From NCBI RefSeq assembly GCF_000003605.2, contig NW_003140811.1, positions 1,268,659 to 1,321,801 of the forward strand: a stretch of DNA of 53,143 nt, given 5' to 3'. Below the pieces are notes generated by a model, which worked only from the letters and a program-made list of their open reading frames with translations, had not been told where the DNA came from and made no database searches. Shown piece by piece: positions 33,169-44,699 of the stretch (position 1 is its first letter; every line of letters starts with the position of its first letter). The position numbers and the translations under genes were made by a program. Source of the stretch: Saccoglossus kowalevskii. Taxonomy: Eukaryota > Hemichordata > Enteropneusta > Harrimaniidae.

Positions 33169-36100
33169 GAAATCGATTATGTTTTGATTTGTTTATGAAT
33201 TAAGACTATTATGAGAGTGGAGCGATTTTGTCCATCAGATCGTTTATTTTCTTAACCCGAACCCAGGTAGAGTATATCCGAATGATGGCCACTACTCTGC
33301 ATTATCATTCGCAAACAACTTATTTATTAACTAAGCAAAAATACAACTGGCAGCCGAATTTCATAGTTATAATTATTGGTACACAAAACACGAATGAAAC
33401 ATGTGAAGTTACATCCATGCAGAGTGAAGGTCACCCTTGGAGTATGTACATACTAATTGAAACAAAACTATGCTAATTTAGCAGGTAAACCACCAGTTAG
33501 ATTAAATCCAATCAACCCAATGTATCGCCAAATAACTCACATTCTCACCCATATAACTACCAAAAATTGGGAAATAGCAATAAAATAATATGCAGCAATA
33601 AGCCTGGAAATGGGCACGTAGATGTAAGGCAAATAGCCAAAATTTGTAGTAATATATACACAGGTACATTGCAGATAGGACCTAAGATTATATGCCGACC
33701 ATAATAGAATATCTGTTTACACAAACAATTATGACCTGTATTCATACCAGGGATACTATATCTATGCCAACTTTCTTCTGACTTTTCTCAGTTTCGTAAG
33801 CTCTCGTATACTTACCTCATGTCTGTCTACATGTATCAGCCAGTCTGCCAGGACGAAATATCATATCAGCTTGGATATTATTTTTATAAGGTATTTTCTG
33901 TGCCAAACTTGACAGATTTACCACAGGCATTGTTAATTTCATCTCAACTGTCTATCACCGATGCTATATAATCTCACTATGAAATCTTTCTATTTTATAT
34001 CTCTGGAACAATGAAAGAGTTTTTTTATCAGATATCTATTCCTTTACCCGCCCATCTGGCTGCTCTTCTTTCTTATCATTCAGGTATGTGTTGTCAGATT
34101 CCTGGTTACTGTTTCATGTCACACGTTTGTTTTTTGGCATTATTTCCAGTGTGTGTCTCACCACTGATACCAATGCCGTGAAAATCGCTTTTGTATTGCA
34201 GATCTGTGTGTGCTTGAAACAGACATTTTGAGAACAGCTTCACCCACTTTCTATTGGAACATATCAACAAAAATATAAATCATATACATATTATTATATC
34301 TCCAGAAAGAAAACGTTCATGGAGAATCCATCTGCTGTTTAATCAATGCCTGGTGAGATTGGTCAGTTATACTAATGATGTACCTTATATTTATAATATG
34401 CTTTTTGGACGATTGGGGCCGTACAGCTAAAAAAGTAAAAGACACAAAACACAATCTGGCCAGATTCAAAAGGATTTTATAATATCAAAGTTTATTTTTC
34501 CAGTACTAATAAATATTTAAATATGACTTCAAACTGAAAGTAAGATTGAGTGAATCTTCTCATGTAAATTCAAGTGAGATACTGCACACAGTATAGTATA
34601 AAATAAAATAGAAGAGAAAAATGATAATTTTTTAATAACAATCGGAAGGCAATACCACTTCAAAGGATTAACAAGTCTATGAGGTTAAACTTGTCAAGAT
34701 ATTGCAGCACACTGTACAAGGTTACGAGCCAGTGATGATAACTCATTAGATAAGCCAGAGAGGGTATACTAACTCTGAGTGAAAAATGAAAAAGATTGTC
34801 ATAAATAGCAATGTTAATGAAATGATAACATTTGATACCATATGTCCTCTATTAGCGTATGTGCTTACGTAATTTGACAAACGTGTTTGTATAGTACACA
34901 ATATTTAGCTAGTTACAGTATATAATATAATATAATAGAAAATTTCAATAAATCTGTGGACAGAATCCTTGTTAATTATAAAATACAAAGTATCTTAGCA
35001 ACTGTAAAACGAGGACAAACCAACATAATATTTTTTAAGGAAATAACATTTTCAACTTCCCAGCAGAAGCACCATTTTAATAATAAAATTAACATTGGAT
35101 AGTATATTAAATTAAGAGAACAATTCATTATTCACCAGTATAATACTGCAGCAATGCTGTGCCTCCCAGGAGACCGCTACATTAGCATATTCAGTACAAA
35201 CCCTCACAATGACACAGTTCACCGCCCCCGCCAACAATTAAATCGGTTAATACATTATAATTTTTTCGGAAAAAAATAAATCACTGCTTTTTACCCGTGG
35301 GGAGTTACATGATACGATTGGTTGAAATAAATAAATTTAATATTCATGAGCGATGCGAAACTCAGTAAAATTGTGCCAAAATGCTTCCCGATAGCACGCA
35401 TACAATGTAAATCTAGGTTTTAAAATATGACACATTTTGTCACCTTTTTAAAATCACTTTAAGTGACAATAAGTGTTTTTCTCAAAATCGCAAATGGGTT
35501 ATTTATTTACTATCACAACTCTTTGAAAGGTGATTTTACTAGACACACATTCTGAAAAGAGTTTCCACTAGAAATATTTATTGAAAAAGTGTTTAGCATC
35601 GCAAGTAAAACACAAACTATTGACAAGTGCTCGTAATATTAATACACATTTTAAAATCTATTTACACTGATAACATGGTGAATAGTCATTAACATTATCT
35701 TTTTTGACACAAAAATATATCAAATTATGCGTTTCATGATGAGGCACTCTATTGTACAATAATCAAAACATGCGATAAACAAATCACATAATCAGGCACA
35801 TCAAATTCCTTCGGGAAAATACTGGGACATACAAAAATCTTTAGTCTCATTTATTGCGATCCCATTCACTTATTCATCTTTTACTTTTCTATCCGTCAAA
35901 TGGGTTGCTTATTTTCATCACTTCCAAATCACCCCTATTTTGAAACTATATTTACCTAACCAGAGTTATTCTCGCATAGAAGACGATACCACTGAACCAA
36001 CAATAACCCATATTAACAGGATAAAATTAATTCCGAATATTAGCACTATCATCTTGTCCGCTCCGATCGTTTCTCTTAAAATCTGAAATGTATAATGTTA

Positions 36101-36378
36101 TCAAAATGAGTAATGTTTGAATAATTATCATTATTGTTTCAAGCGATATTTGAATCAGAAATATACGATGCAAACTAGTATTATATATTGTTGTTATGAA
36201 CTGAAGCGCATGTAACAATTGAACTGTAATTTCCTGTTAAATTCTGCAATCTTGTCTCTGAAGATGTCGGCAAAGACGTAATGTAGTATGAAATTCTCTG
36301 GTCCATTAAACTCACGAACTTGAGTTTAATCAGTTATCCCGCACATAAAGACATGAATGGAAATATCAATATAGTACA

Positions 36379-36703
36379 CAACTGCCGACGCTGGCGCTAT
36401 CAATTATATTTTCCACACGCTTTGTAACGGAGTAATAGTACCCTCATACCTTCAGTTTGTTTAGGATAACTTCCGGTTCTCGTCTTTCCTCAGAAAATCA
36501 AAAAAGACATCATCCGGTTCAAGCTTTTATTGTACACAATGTAGTAAGCAACTGCCGACGCTGGCTCTATCAATTACATTTTCCACACTTTGTAACAGAG
36601 TAACAGTACCATCACACCTCTAGTTTGTTTGATAACTTCCGGTTCTCTTCTTTCCTCAGAAAATCAAAAAAAGACATCATTCAACCGGTTCAAGTTGTTA
36701 TTG
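36379..36703 (+). repeat. Tandem duplication of about 155 bases upstream of gene C
   Basis: Copy 1 is 36379-36532 and copy 2 is 36549-36703. Both start CAACTGCCGACGCTGGC, contain GATAACTTCCGGTTCTC and TTTCCTCAGAAAATCAAAAA, and end near GGTTCAAG...TTATTG. They lie about 0.45-0.8 kb before the gene C start codon. Confidence 0.85.
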
Positions 36704-37148
36704 TTTTTTAAACGAATATGCCACCTATCCATACACTCCCTATAGCATAATTTAATCGCGAATGAACGTGCGCATGACACAAGTTAACAGTTACACGCAA
36801 CAACAACACACCGTCGTTTACGAAAGAAGTAGCTAAATAATTTATTGTTTAATATTTGTTTTCATATTGTATGTATTGTATTAATTACATTTTTAAATAA
36901 CAATTCAATGGCTATGTATTATTATAGGCTTAGAGGATTAGGTTAACAACTTCCTTAAATAGAAACTCGCGTTAAAAGTGCGCCCTCTTCGAAAGTCCAC
37001 AGGGGTCAAAAATGGTGAAAGTTCATCTTAGTGTATTGCCCTTATTGCGTGATCACGACTCCTTTGTGTACAATTGTGACGTGATGTCCTTGACATCAGA
37101 CACTGACATTATTACATTAATACCTCTACGACACATACACATATCAAC

Positions 37149-40100
37149 ATGGGAAAGTTTTGGAACATAATAGGACTGCTTATAGTGTTCATTGCAATGT
37201 ACATTGCATACACAGCGAGAAATACCTTCGATCCAGGTGAGATAACACTATTACTTTAAGACACAATGTGACAACAAAGATATAGAGAAGTTACACAACA
37301 GACCTTTAAAGCACCAACAATATATACAACTGTGACCTAGATTCTGAAATGTTCTATTCGCAACCATGGCATATTGTTGTCAGTGTTACCAGGTTTATTT
37401 ATGTAGTATTTTGTTACCGACACCATTAGAGACGACGTCAAAAGATCGATGTCGTATAAAAAACTTACTTAATTTAGGTTGGGGGTGGGGGTGACCTCAA
37501 AAACTTTCCATTCTACAAAAACGATTCTATTTTTTAATGAAGTCAAAACAATCTTGTAGTATTTGTAGTTTATTTTCTATCCAATCATGGACAAAAATAA
37601 CAGAAAATGAAAAAAAAATCCAACACGAGAAATTTTTTTGGTCCAAGTTTAAATATGTGCGTCAAATGAGGTCAATTTCAGGGCATGGACCTAGAACCAA
37701 CTGCTATGCAATACTACTGTCCGATTATCAATTTATATTTAATGGTGAATGTAGTCTGACCTCATGATCAATATTTATCTATTAAGTTTCAGTGGGGGGG
37801 CGCTAAAGCAATTACATTTTTTATCCTACATTGAACTTTTGATGTTGTCTCGTAATCTGTGTAATATTTTCTCAGTTGACATAATTTCATAATAGCAACA
37901 ACAGAGACGCTGATTAGTGTTATATTCCATTGGACATAGGTTATATAAGCCCTGCTTGTGTAGTTGATAGTTGAGACTACGCTCTCGCCTGAGCCTGAAC
38001 AGATTTATATTCATGTAATTACAATTCTAGTATAATACTTACACTACGCCACCACATACACTTAATGTAAGGGGTCGGGAGCAATGCTTAGAATGACGAC
38101 ACATAATATTGTCATCCATTGTGTAATTTCATTGTTTTCCTGCCCTACAACAATCTCGATAAAGATTCTGCCCTAAGATCAGTTTTGAAAAGAATAATTT
38201 ATTCAGCCTTTAAAACAGGAACACTATTCACCTTGCCAGTTAAGTAAAAGCTTGGAGTCAAGGAGTGTATACTACAATTATGTAGTTACGTTATTGCTAC
38301 AGTTTAAAATACTAAATTATTCAACACTTTAAAGAAACGTTGGGGTAAAACAAAACAGCGGTGTTACAATCCTTTACTTAAAGACACGTATGACAACTTT
38401 CGTTTCGTGACATATGTTCATTCCTAGATATAGTGTAATAAGTTGTCATTGCAGAAAGCATACGTGGGAAGCGAGTGGTTGTCACTGGTGCAAGTACCGG
38501 TATTGGAGAAAAAGTCGCCTACCAATATGCAAAGCTGGGAGCCAATATATTAATCACTGCTCGAAGAGAGATCCGTCTTAAACAGGTGAGTGTTATCATT
38601 ATTATATGCTATCTGCATAGTATTTTGCATTCTAGAGTTGTTGTGATTATCCTGTATCATTTTTAAGTAACCATACAATATATGTATTAAAATGGGACAC
38701 AACTAAGACGGATTTCATTATTCGTAAACGTTAAACATATCTGTATCGTAGACTTTGGCATGATCATCTGACATTGAAATTAGAAATATGTTTAACTTTG
38801 ACCACAAAACAGGACGAGAAACATTTCCCAGTTTTCGAAAAACATGGTTTTTACATTTTTTGATCAGAAAATTTAACAAAATGTATTGGAAATGAAGATA
38901 ATTTTACTTTTTATTATGATCGAATATAGAAAAGTATTATTGTATGTCACAAGTGTGCCTAAAGTGCCTGTGAAATAGTCCACGACTACAAAAACCATCA
39001 ATGTATACGTTGTCAAGTGATTTCGAAATGGTGCCTCTATACACAAAATAACTGTATGACTTTTGATGGCGTAGTAATAGACTAACCGAACACAAAACAC
39101 AAAATGGTACATATATATGCAAGGATATATGTCCTTTCAACTAACATAAAATATTTTTAAACAAAATGCAATGGTTTACAGAACATTTGGGTGAGAAATA
39201 ATTTTCATGAAAAGAAAAATAAATCGATGCATTGTTTAACACCAGATGTCCCACCTGATGATATATCTTTTCAACTTGTTTTCCACAACCTTGTTTTGCT
39301 AAAATATATGCGAACAGCTGAAACGTGCCTTGCCCATCCGACTATTAAACGCATATTAAATTGGTTTCGCACTCTATTATTCGAACCTAATTATTGTGTT
39401 TCCTGTATTTCTAAGTCACTATAAGGTGATATATTCTGACGATTTATTTTCTGTGCAGGTAATAAACATATTCTGAAAATAATAATAATTTGTTTTCAAT
39501 GCAGGTAGTGAAGAAATGTTTAGAATTGGGTGCCCAATCCGCACATTACATTTCTCTAGACATGCAAGTTATTAACGAGACTGGTAAATTGATAACTGAA
39601 GCTGAGAAGATACTCGGTGGATTGGATTATCTCGTTTTAAACCACGCCATCTACAACATGAAATTATGGGATGGCGATATCGAAAGACTTCATGCACTAA
39701 TGAATATCAACTTTGTTTCCTATGTGAATCTAGCAACCAAAGCACTACCCATGCTGTCAACGTCTAATGGTAGCATCGCTGTGGTCTCATCTGGTACAGG
39801 TGACTCTTTTCATTTGCGTTTTTCATGGTAATAATTATGTATAATAACCAGTGCGTGCTTGTTTCCGTCGTTTCCAGCAGTTATCAAGTTGATCGTTCAT
39901 ATTTGATAGGTGTGCATCGTAAGTCCCACACGAAAGTGCCAATGATTGTATTTTATTCTCACTTTTGTTCTGAAAGGTAGCGCCTTTTTCTTAGGCTTGT
40001 GTCAATTACCATCTTGTATCAATCATTATTAAATTATTGTTAGACCAGACATTGAGTATCCAGCGTTGTTTGCACAAGGTTAGCGTGAATGTCTAATTAT

Positions 40101-41913
40101 TTTACTGACGTGTATTTATTTGGTGCCACATTTTGAATTTATATAACATATGAAAATATTAAAAACGTTGTTTTAAAATGACATTGTAAAGTGGCTGCAC
40201 TTTGTGCTGAAGAAAACGAATGACATGACTGATGCCCCACCTTTTTTTTTTAGAAAATTTAAACATAGATATTTTTTTCGGTTCGCATCTTTGATATCAT
40301 TGACTTCCTTGAAAGACAGGTATACTTTGGTTTGAGATAACAGCAACTAAATATTACCTAACCCTCGTACATTTTTAACCTAAACACAAAACACAAATAC
40401 ATACTATTCACATAACAACTTAGTACAGAGTATGTGTAGTATGTTCATGACGTTTGGAAGTTTGTCAATGACATATAAACAAATAAATACTTTTAATGGA
40501 TTATTGTGTTTGTAACATTTTTTTTTAATTTTCACGGAAGTTTCCATTAGCATCAATGTCTGAATTGGCCACACTTGAAAATGATTGGCTTTAACCCACC
40601 AATCATTGACGGTAGTAACTTTTTTAACTCGTTCAAATTCAGCGTTGTTTGTGATTCATTTTACCCTCGGAATCCCCCAACTTTGATTGTGCTTAAATTG
40701 TTTGATACCAACAATTACCAATGCCTTTAACTAAATGATAACTAAATGATAACTGATGATAACTAATGATAACTGATGATAACGAAATCAGTTGCAGTAA
40801 GTGATTACAGTGTCTATTGTTCTAACGGCAATACCTACAATGCCAACAAATAATTAAGGCTGATTACCAAACAAAACCGTCAACAATACATTTTGCACTC
40901 CGAATTTATGTCACGAAACGGACACAGGACTAGTGTTGTGCAAGAACATAGTTTTAAGGTAGAGATGCAGGTTCGTGGGTACTTGGGAGTGAATTTTTTT
41001 TTGCGTTTTATTATTCAAAAAGTCTTGTGAATAGTGGAACATACTCAAAAAACGATTTTAAAATATAGATAACAGGTGCAAAATTATGTCTTTTGAATGC
41101 TTAGCAAGATTTAGCAAGGCTGTACATAAATATTGGGTGTTAATTTATGCATAAACCTGAAGTAGTGAAAATTGAGCTGCTGCCCTACAAAATTGACAAC
41201 TGGTAGACAGTTTTCAAGACGGCGCTTTCTTCATAGTAAACAGATGTACCCATAAACCATTTTTGACAGGAAACAGAAGCATGGTTTAGAAGCTATTTTT
41301 TTAAAATCACTTTTGACCAAAAAAGCACATTTTTGTGCATATTTCAAACTACAGTGTCCATAAAAATAAAATACTAATAACACTTTAAAATTCATACAAT
41401 AAGCTTTCCGAAAATATATAGTTTTGTGGACAAGGGAGGTCATCTTGGTTTCCTAATTAACTAATTAAAATACCTGTCAGGTAAACTGCATCTCTACCTT
41501 AAGTGTTCATTGTCCATAATCATTGTGTTGTTTTTCTTGCAGGCCTGTTTAGTTTGCCCGGTGCGGTTTCCTATTCTGCCTCAAAACACGCCTTGAATGG
41601 GTTCTTTGAAGGATTGAGACTTGAACTCAAATATAAGGAAATCGATGTAGCTGTAACATTGCTTTTACTTGGTGGTATAACCACTGATCATGTGATTGAT
41701 ATGTTACCGAATCGTGACACTTTGGCACATTTTGGTGACCCAACTGAGGCTGCCTCATTCATCGTGAAAGCCACAAGTTCCAAACAGACATGGGCTTACT
41801 ACCCTTGGGTTGGTGTAAGAACCATGGAAATAATACATACTATTTCACGTGATCTAATTCATGTCATGATAGCAAACTGGTTTTTCCCAATGCTGAGAAT
41901 ACTGAAGATATAG
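37149..41913 (+). CDS. HSD11B1L: HSD11B1-like short-chain dehydrogenase, gene C
   Basis: Exons 37149-37236, 38455-38585, 39505-39799 and 41543-41913 (885 bases, 294 residues; phases 1, 0, 1), all with GT donors. The anchor is MGKFWNIIGLLIVFIAMYIA. The cofactor motif TGASTGIGE is followed by KVAYQYAKLGA, and TARRE gives the NADP(H)-type Arg. Asn142 is in MNINF and Ser169 in VVSSGTG. YSASK carries Tyr182 and Lys186, and the end is WFFPMLRILKI. Predicted role: membrane-anchored carbonyl/hydroxysteroid reductase of the ER, substrate unknown. Exon 3 differs from its siblings at a handful of residues (HAIYNMKLWDGDIERLHAL). A TTAA-flanked MITE ends only 40 bases before the exon 4 acceptor. AATAAA is at 42104-42109. 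The 5' flank (CGACACATACACATATCAAC before the ATG) pairs it with gene D. Confidence 0.9.
40730..40786. repeat. GATAACT/GATGATAACT minisatellite in intron 3 of gene C
   Basis: About six imperfect copies of ATGATAACTA/G in a row. The repeat is rich in GATA sites. Confidence 0.8.
40954..41502. mobile_element. TTAA-flanked MITE (piggyBac-like ends)
   Basis: Perfect 17-base terminal inverted repeats: TTAAGGTAGAGATGCAG at 40954-40970 and its exact complement at 41486-41502. Both ends include TTAA, the target site duplicated by piggyBac-type transposases (established knowledge). It is 549 bases with no transposase frame, so non-autonomous. It sits in intron 3 of gene C just before the exon 4 polypyrimidine tract. 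Confidence 0.75.
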
Positions 41914-42178
41914 TATACACAGGTTAAACATTACTTAAACACGTATGATTCAGTGGGACGTCAGCAGATGCATAGATGAAAGTGTTACTGATTGACAATA
42001 GAATATATGATGTATTGTATGTGTTGCATCATCGTTTAATATATTCTAGCAATTTTCATATATTATCTTGATCATGGGATATGCTATGTAAGTCACTGAA
42101 AAAAATAAAATCATACCACTTAACTCACGTGGCTCAATGTACTCCTATTTATACTAGTTTTGATGTTGGGCCTGTACT

Positions 42179-42671
42179 NNNNNNNNNNNNNNNNNNNNNN
42201 NNNNNNNNNNNNNNNNNNNNNNNNNNNNNNNNNNNNNNNNNNNNNNNNNNNNNNNNNNNNNNNNNNNNNNNNNNNNNNNNNNNNNNNNNNNNNNNNNNNN
42301 NNNNNNNNNNNNNNNNNNNNNNNNNNNNNNNNNNNNNNNNNNNNNNNNNNNNNNNNNNNNNNNNNNNNNNNNNNNNNNNNNNNNNNNNNNNNNNNNNNNN
42401 NNNNNNNNNNNNNNNNNNNNNNNNNNNNNNNNNNNNNNNNNNNNNNNNNNNNNNNNNNNNNNNNNNNNNNNNNNNNNNNNNNNNNNNNNNNNNNNNNNNN
42501 NNNNNNNNNNNNNNNNNNNNNNNNNNNNNNNNNNNNNNNNNNNNNNNNNNNNNNNNNNNNNNNNNNNNNNNNNNNNNNNNNNNNNNNNNNNNNNNNNNNN
42601 NNNNNNNNNNNNNNNNNNNNNNNNNNNNNNNNNNNNNNNNNNNNNNNNNNNNNNNNNNNNNNNNNNNNNNN
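42179..42671. other. Assembly gap (N run)
   Basis: 493 N characters just after gene C. Exons of a minus-strand gene fragment could be hidden here. Open frames running through it are artefacts. Confidence 1.
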
Positions 42672-43799
42672 TATGCGACATATATTTAATAGTGTTTTTT
42701 TTTTGTTTAATGCGAAATGTGGTGTCATAACCCCCCCTTTTTTTGCTTATTTCTGGTATTATTACTTCCATTCTGTTAGTTCATATTTTATCATATACAT
42801 ATTAGAATGATTTTCTGTAATATTATCTTGACACACAAAAACTGCCTTTTCAGGATGTCTTATGACAATTGTGGGGTTTTTCATTTGAAATAAGATATAG
42901 TAAAGGCCTATATGCTACATATTGTAATATTATGTGTAAACTAACTACATATTTGTAGTGTTACTGATCATAAACTTAAGTATCAATACAAAAAATACAT
43001 TAGTCATATATGATATCAGTGAAGGAATCGGCATCTTGTTGCAGCTTGTTAAATTAAGAGAATTACAGTTTTAATAAACATTTGGCACTTATTTAGAGGT
43101 TAAACATTTCATGTTTATGCATTTTCAATCATTTCATCTTGGTCAATTTAAAGAATGTACTCATGCCAGGTTGTTTTAGATTTATTGCGGTATACACTTC
43201 CTTATAAACAATTAATGATTTCCACTCGTTAAATATATTGTCAATTATTTCGGTAAAAATATCTGTGGGTTTTCAGATAATTTTAACTTGTGGACGGAGG
43301 GAATAAAAGCTGAGCAAGTGCTTGAAAAATACACATTTATTCCTGAACCCAAAATGAAATGAGCCAGTTGCTGGTTTGCAGAGATGGATGCAGCGCATTG
43401 AAGGGATTCCATACCTTGTTGGGAGAGCATTACCATATATATGTAATGTTCCCTATTACATCAAGCCCGACTTACTCTCAGACATAATTTGTTGAAGTGC
43501 TAGTAAACAATAATATGTAAACGTTCTAATTAAGTGTTGTCATGTGATCTGCTTTTGGCGAACACTGCACATAATTTATATCTGTGCCATCCAGTAATTA
43601 TCTATGTGGTATATATGTCAGATGCTGTTGCAGCTGTTGCAGAGAATAACAGTTTAAAAAATATTTAACACGTATTTTGAGGTTGAACACTGTCAATCAT
43701 TTCATCTTGGTAAATCGAAAGCATGTATTCATCACGAGTTATTTGAGATAATAATTTGGTATCTGACTGACAAAATGTCTCTATACAGTTTGTTCTGAC

Positions 43800-43949
43800 C
43801 TCAAACGAGTCTCTCGATGCGAAGGCAATGTAAACAGCAAGCAATGCAATACATACCCCAGATGTTTTCCAAACAATGTTTTTATGAGTAGAATGTGGTT
43901 TGCTTACAAGAATTATATCAAACAGTGAAATAGAAATGTTTTGTTGCAA
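43800..43949 (-). pseudogene. Exon 1-like fragment of an HSD11B1-like gene, reversed
   Basis: On the minus strand, IVWKTSGVCIALLAVYIAFA followed by SRDSFE aligns with exon 1 of the array (MGKFWNIVGLLIVFIAMYIA then SRDTFDP). It ends at GAG before GTCAGA, four bases shorter than the siblings' GATCCAG end. The conserved start ATG is lost, though an in-frame ATG lies further upstream at 43949. No partner exons 2-4 follow on this strand outside the gap. It is probably a relic. Confidence 0.55.
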
Positions 43950-44555
43950 ACGGCGGACTTAAATTAGGATTGACAATAATCTATATATATCATATGTATT
44001 TAATAACATGCGCTTTATGTCATATGTATGTCAGTGTCTGTCATGATTTCCATCTAGTCACTGTGAGGGTGGACCGACATATCTTATTCGTTAATGTAAT
44101 TGGCCTGTACTTACCCACAACAAACTTGTTCCGATCATTTGTGACCTGCTATAATTTTAAGTAAATGTGCCAATTTTCATGCTTTTTGATTGAGGGAAAA
44201 ATTGGGTAGTATACTTTTAGACAGAGCTTCTTTCAGTAAAATTATCAATATATATAGATTGTTATTATTTTAAATTTAAGCAAACTCTCGTTCATAGTTC
44301 TATGTATGACCGTGTTTGCTTACTTTGGGTTGGGCCATTTTGCCTTAAATGTGTCGTATTTGAATGACTAAAATGTTTTGAAAAGTTAGGTGTGTGTATT
44401 TAAACAATTAGAAAAGTGACATAAATGTACAAAAACGCTTGAGTAAGTTTATTCCCATAAGAATAGTATGGCCTAGTGTGTTGATAACAAAAAATATATT
44501 TTACATGTTACGTGTTGAATGTTTGAGACGACAAATGTTCAAAATACGTATTAAC

Positions 44556-44692
44556 CTGTGAATATTATATGTAACACTCTACAAGAGCAGAGGTTAGTAT
44601 ATCAGCTCCAAGTTTTGCATAATGGCAGGCAACTTGTTCAACAATACCTGTACTTGCACCAGTCACGATCACTCGTTTCACACGTATACTCT
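44556..44692 (-). pseudogene. Exon 2-like fragment of an HSD11B1-like gene, reversed and broken
   Basis: On the minus strand after a TATTGCAG acceptor: ESIRVKRVIVTGASTGIVEQ, then VACHYAKLGADILTSA, then a stop codon TAA before the end. The third Gly of the TGASTGIGE cofactor motif has become Val, and ARRE is lost, so the encoded fold could not bind NADP(H) normally. It lies upstream of the exon 1-like fragment on the minus strand, the wrong order for one gene. So it is either a rearranged pseudogene or the remains of two copies. Confidence 0.8.
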
Positions 44693-44699
44693 CTGCAAT

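Larger units (their letters stand above)
31059..37148. other. Spacer between exon 4c and gene C
   Basis: No coding exon is supported. It contains a (GTGC)n microsatellite (31751-31832), a segment duplicated in the C-D spacer (32305-33168), an internal 60-base direct repeat (32591-32650 and 32701-32760) and a tandem pair (36379-36532 and 36549-36703). The rest, notably 33.2-36.3 kb, is AT-rich with nothing recognisable. Confidence 0.6.

Noticed and set aside
42081-42810. Open frames of about 200 codons on both strands
   Set aside because: They run through the N gap; the residues are unknown and the frames are artefacts.
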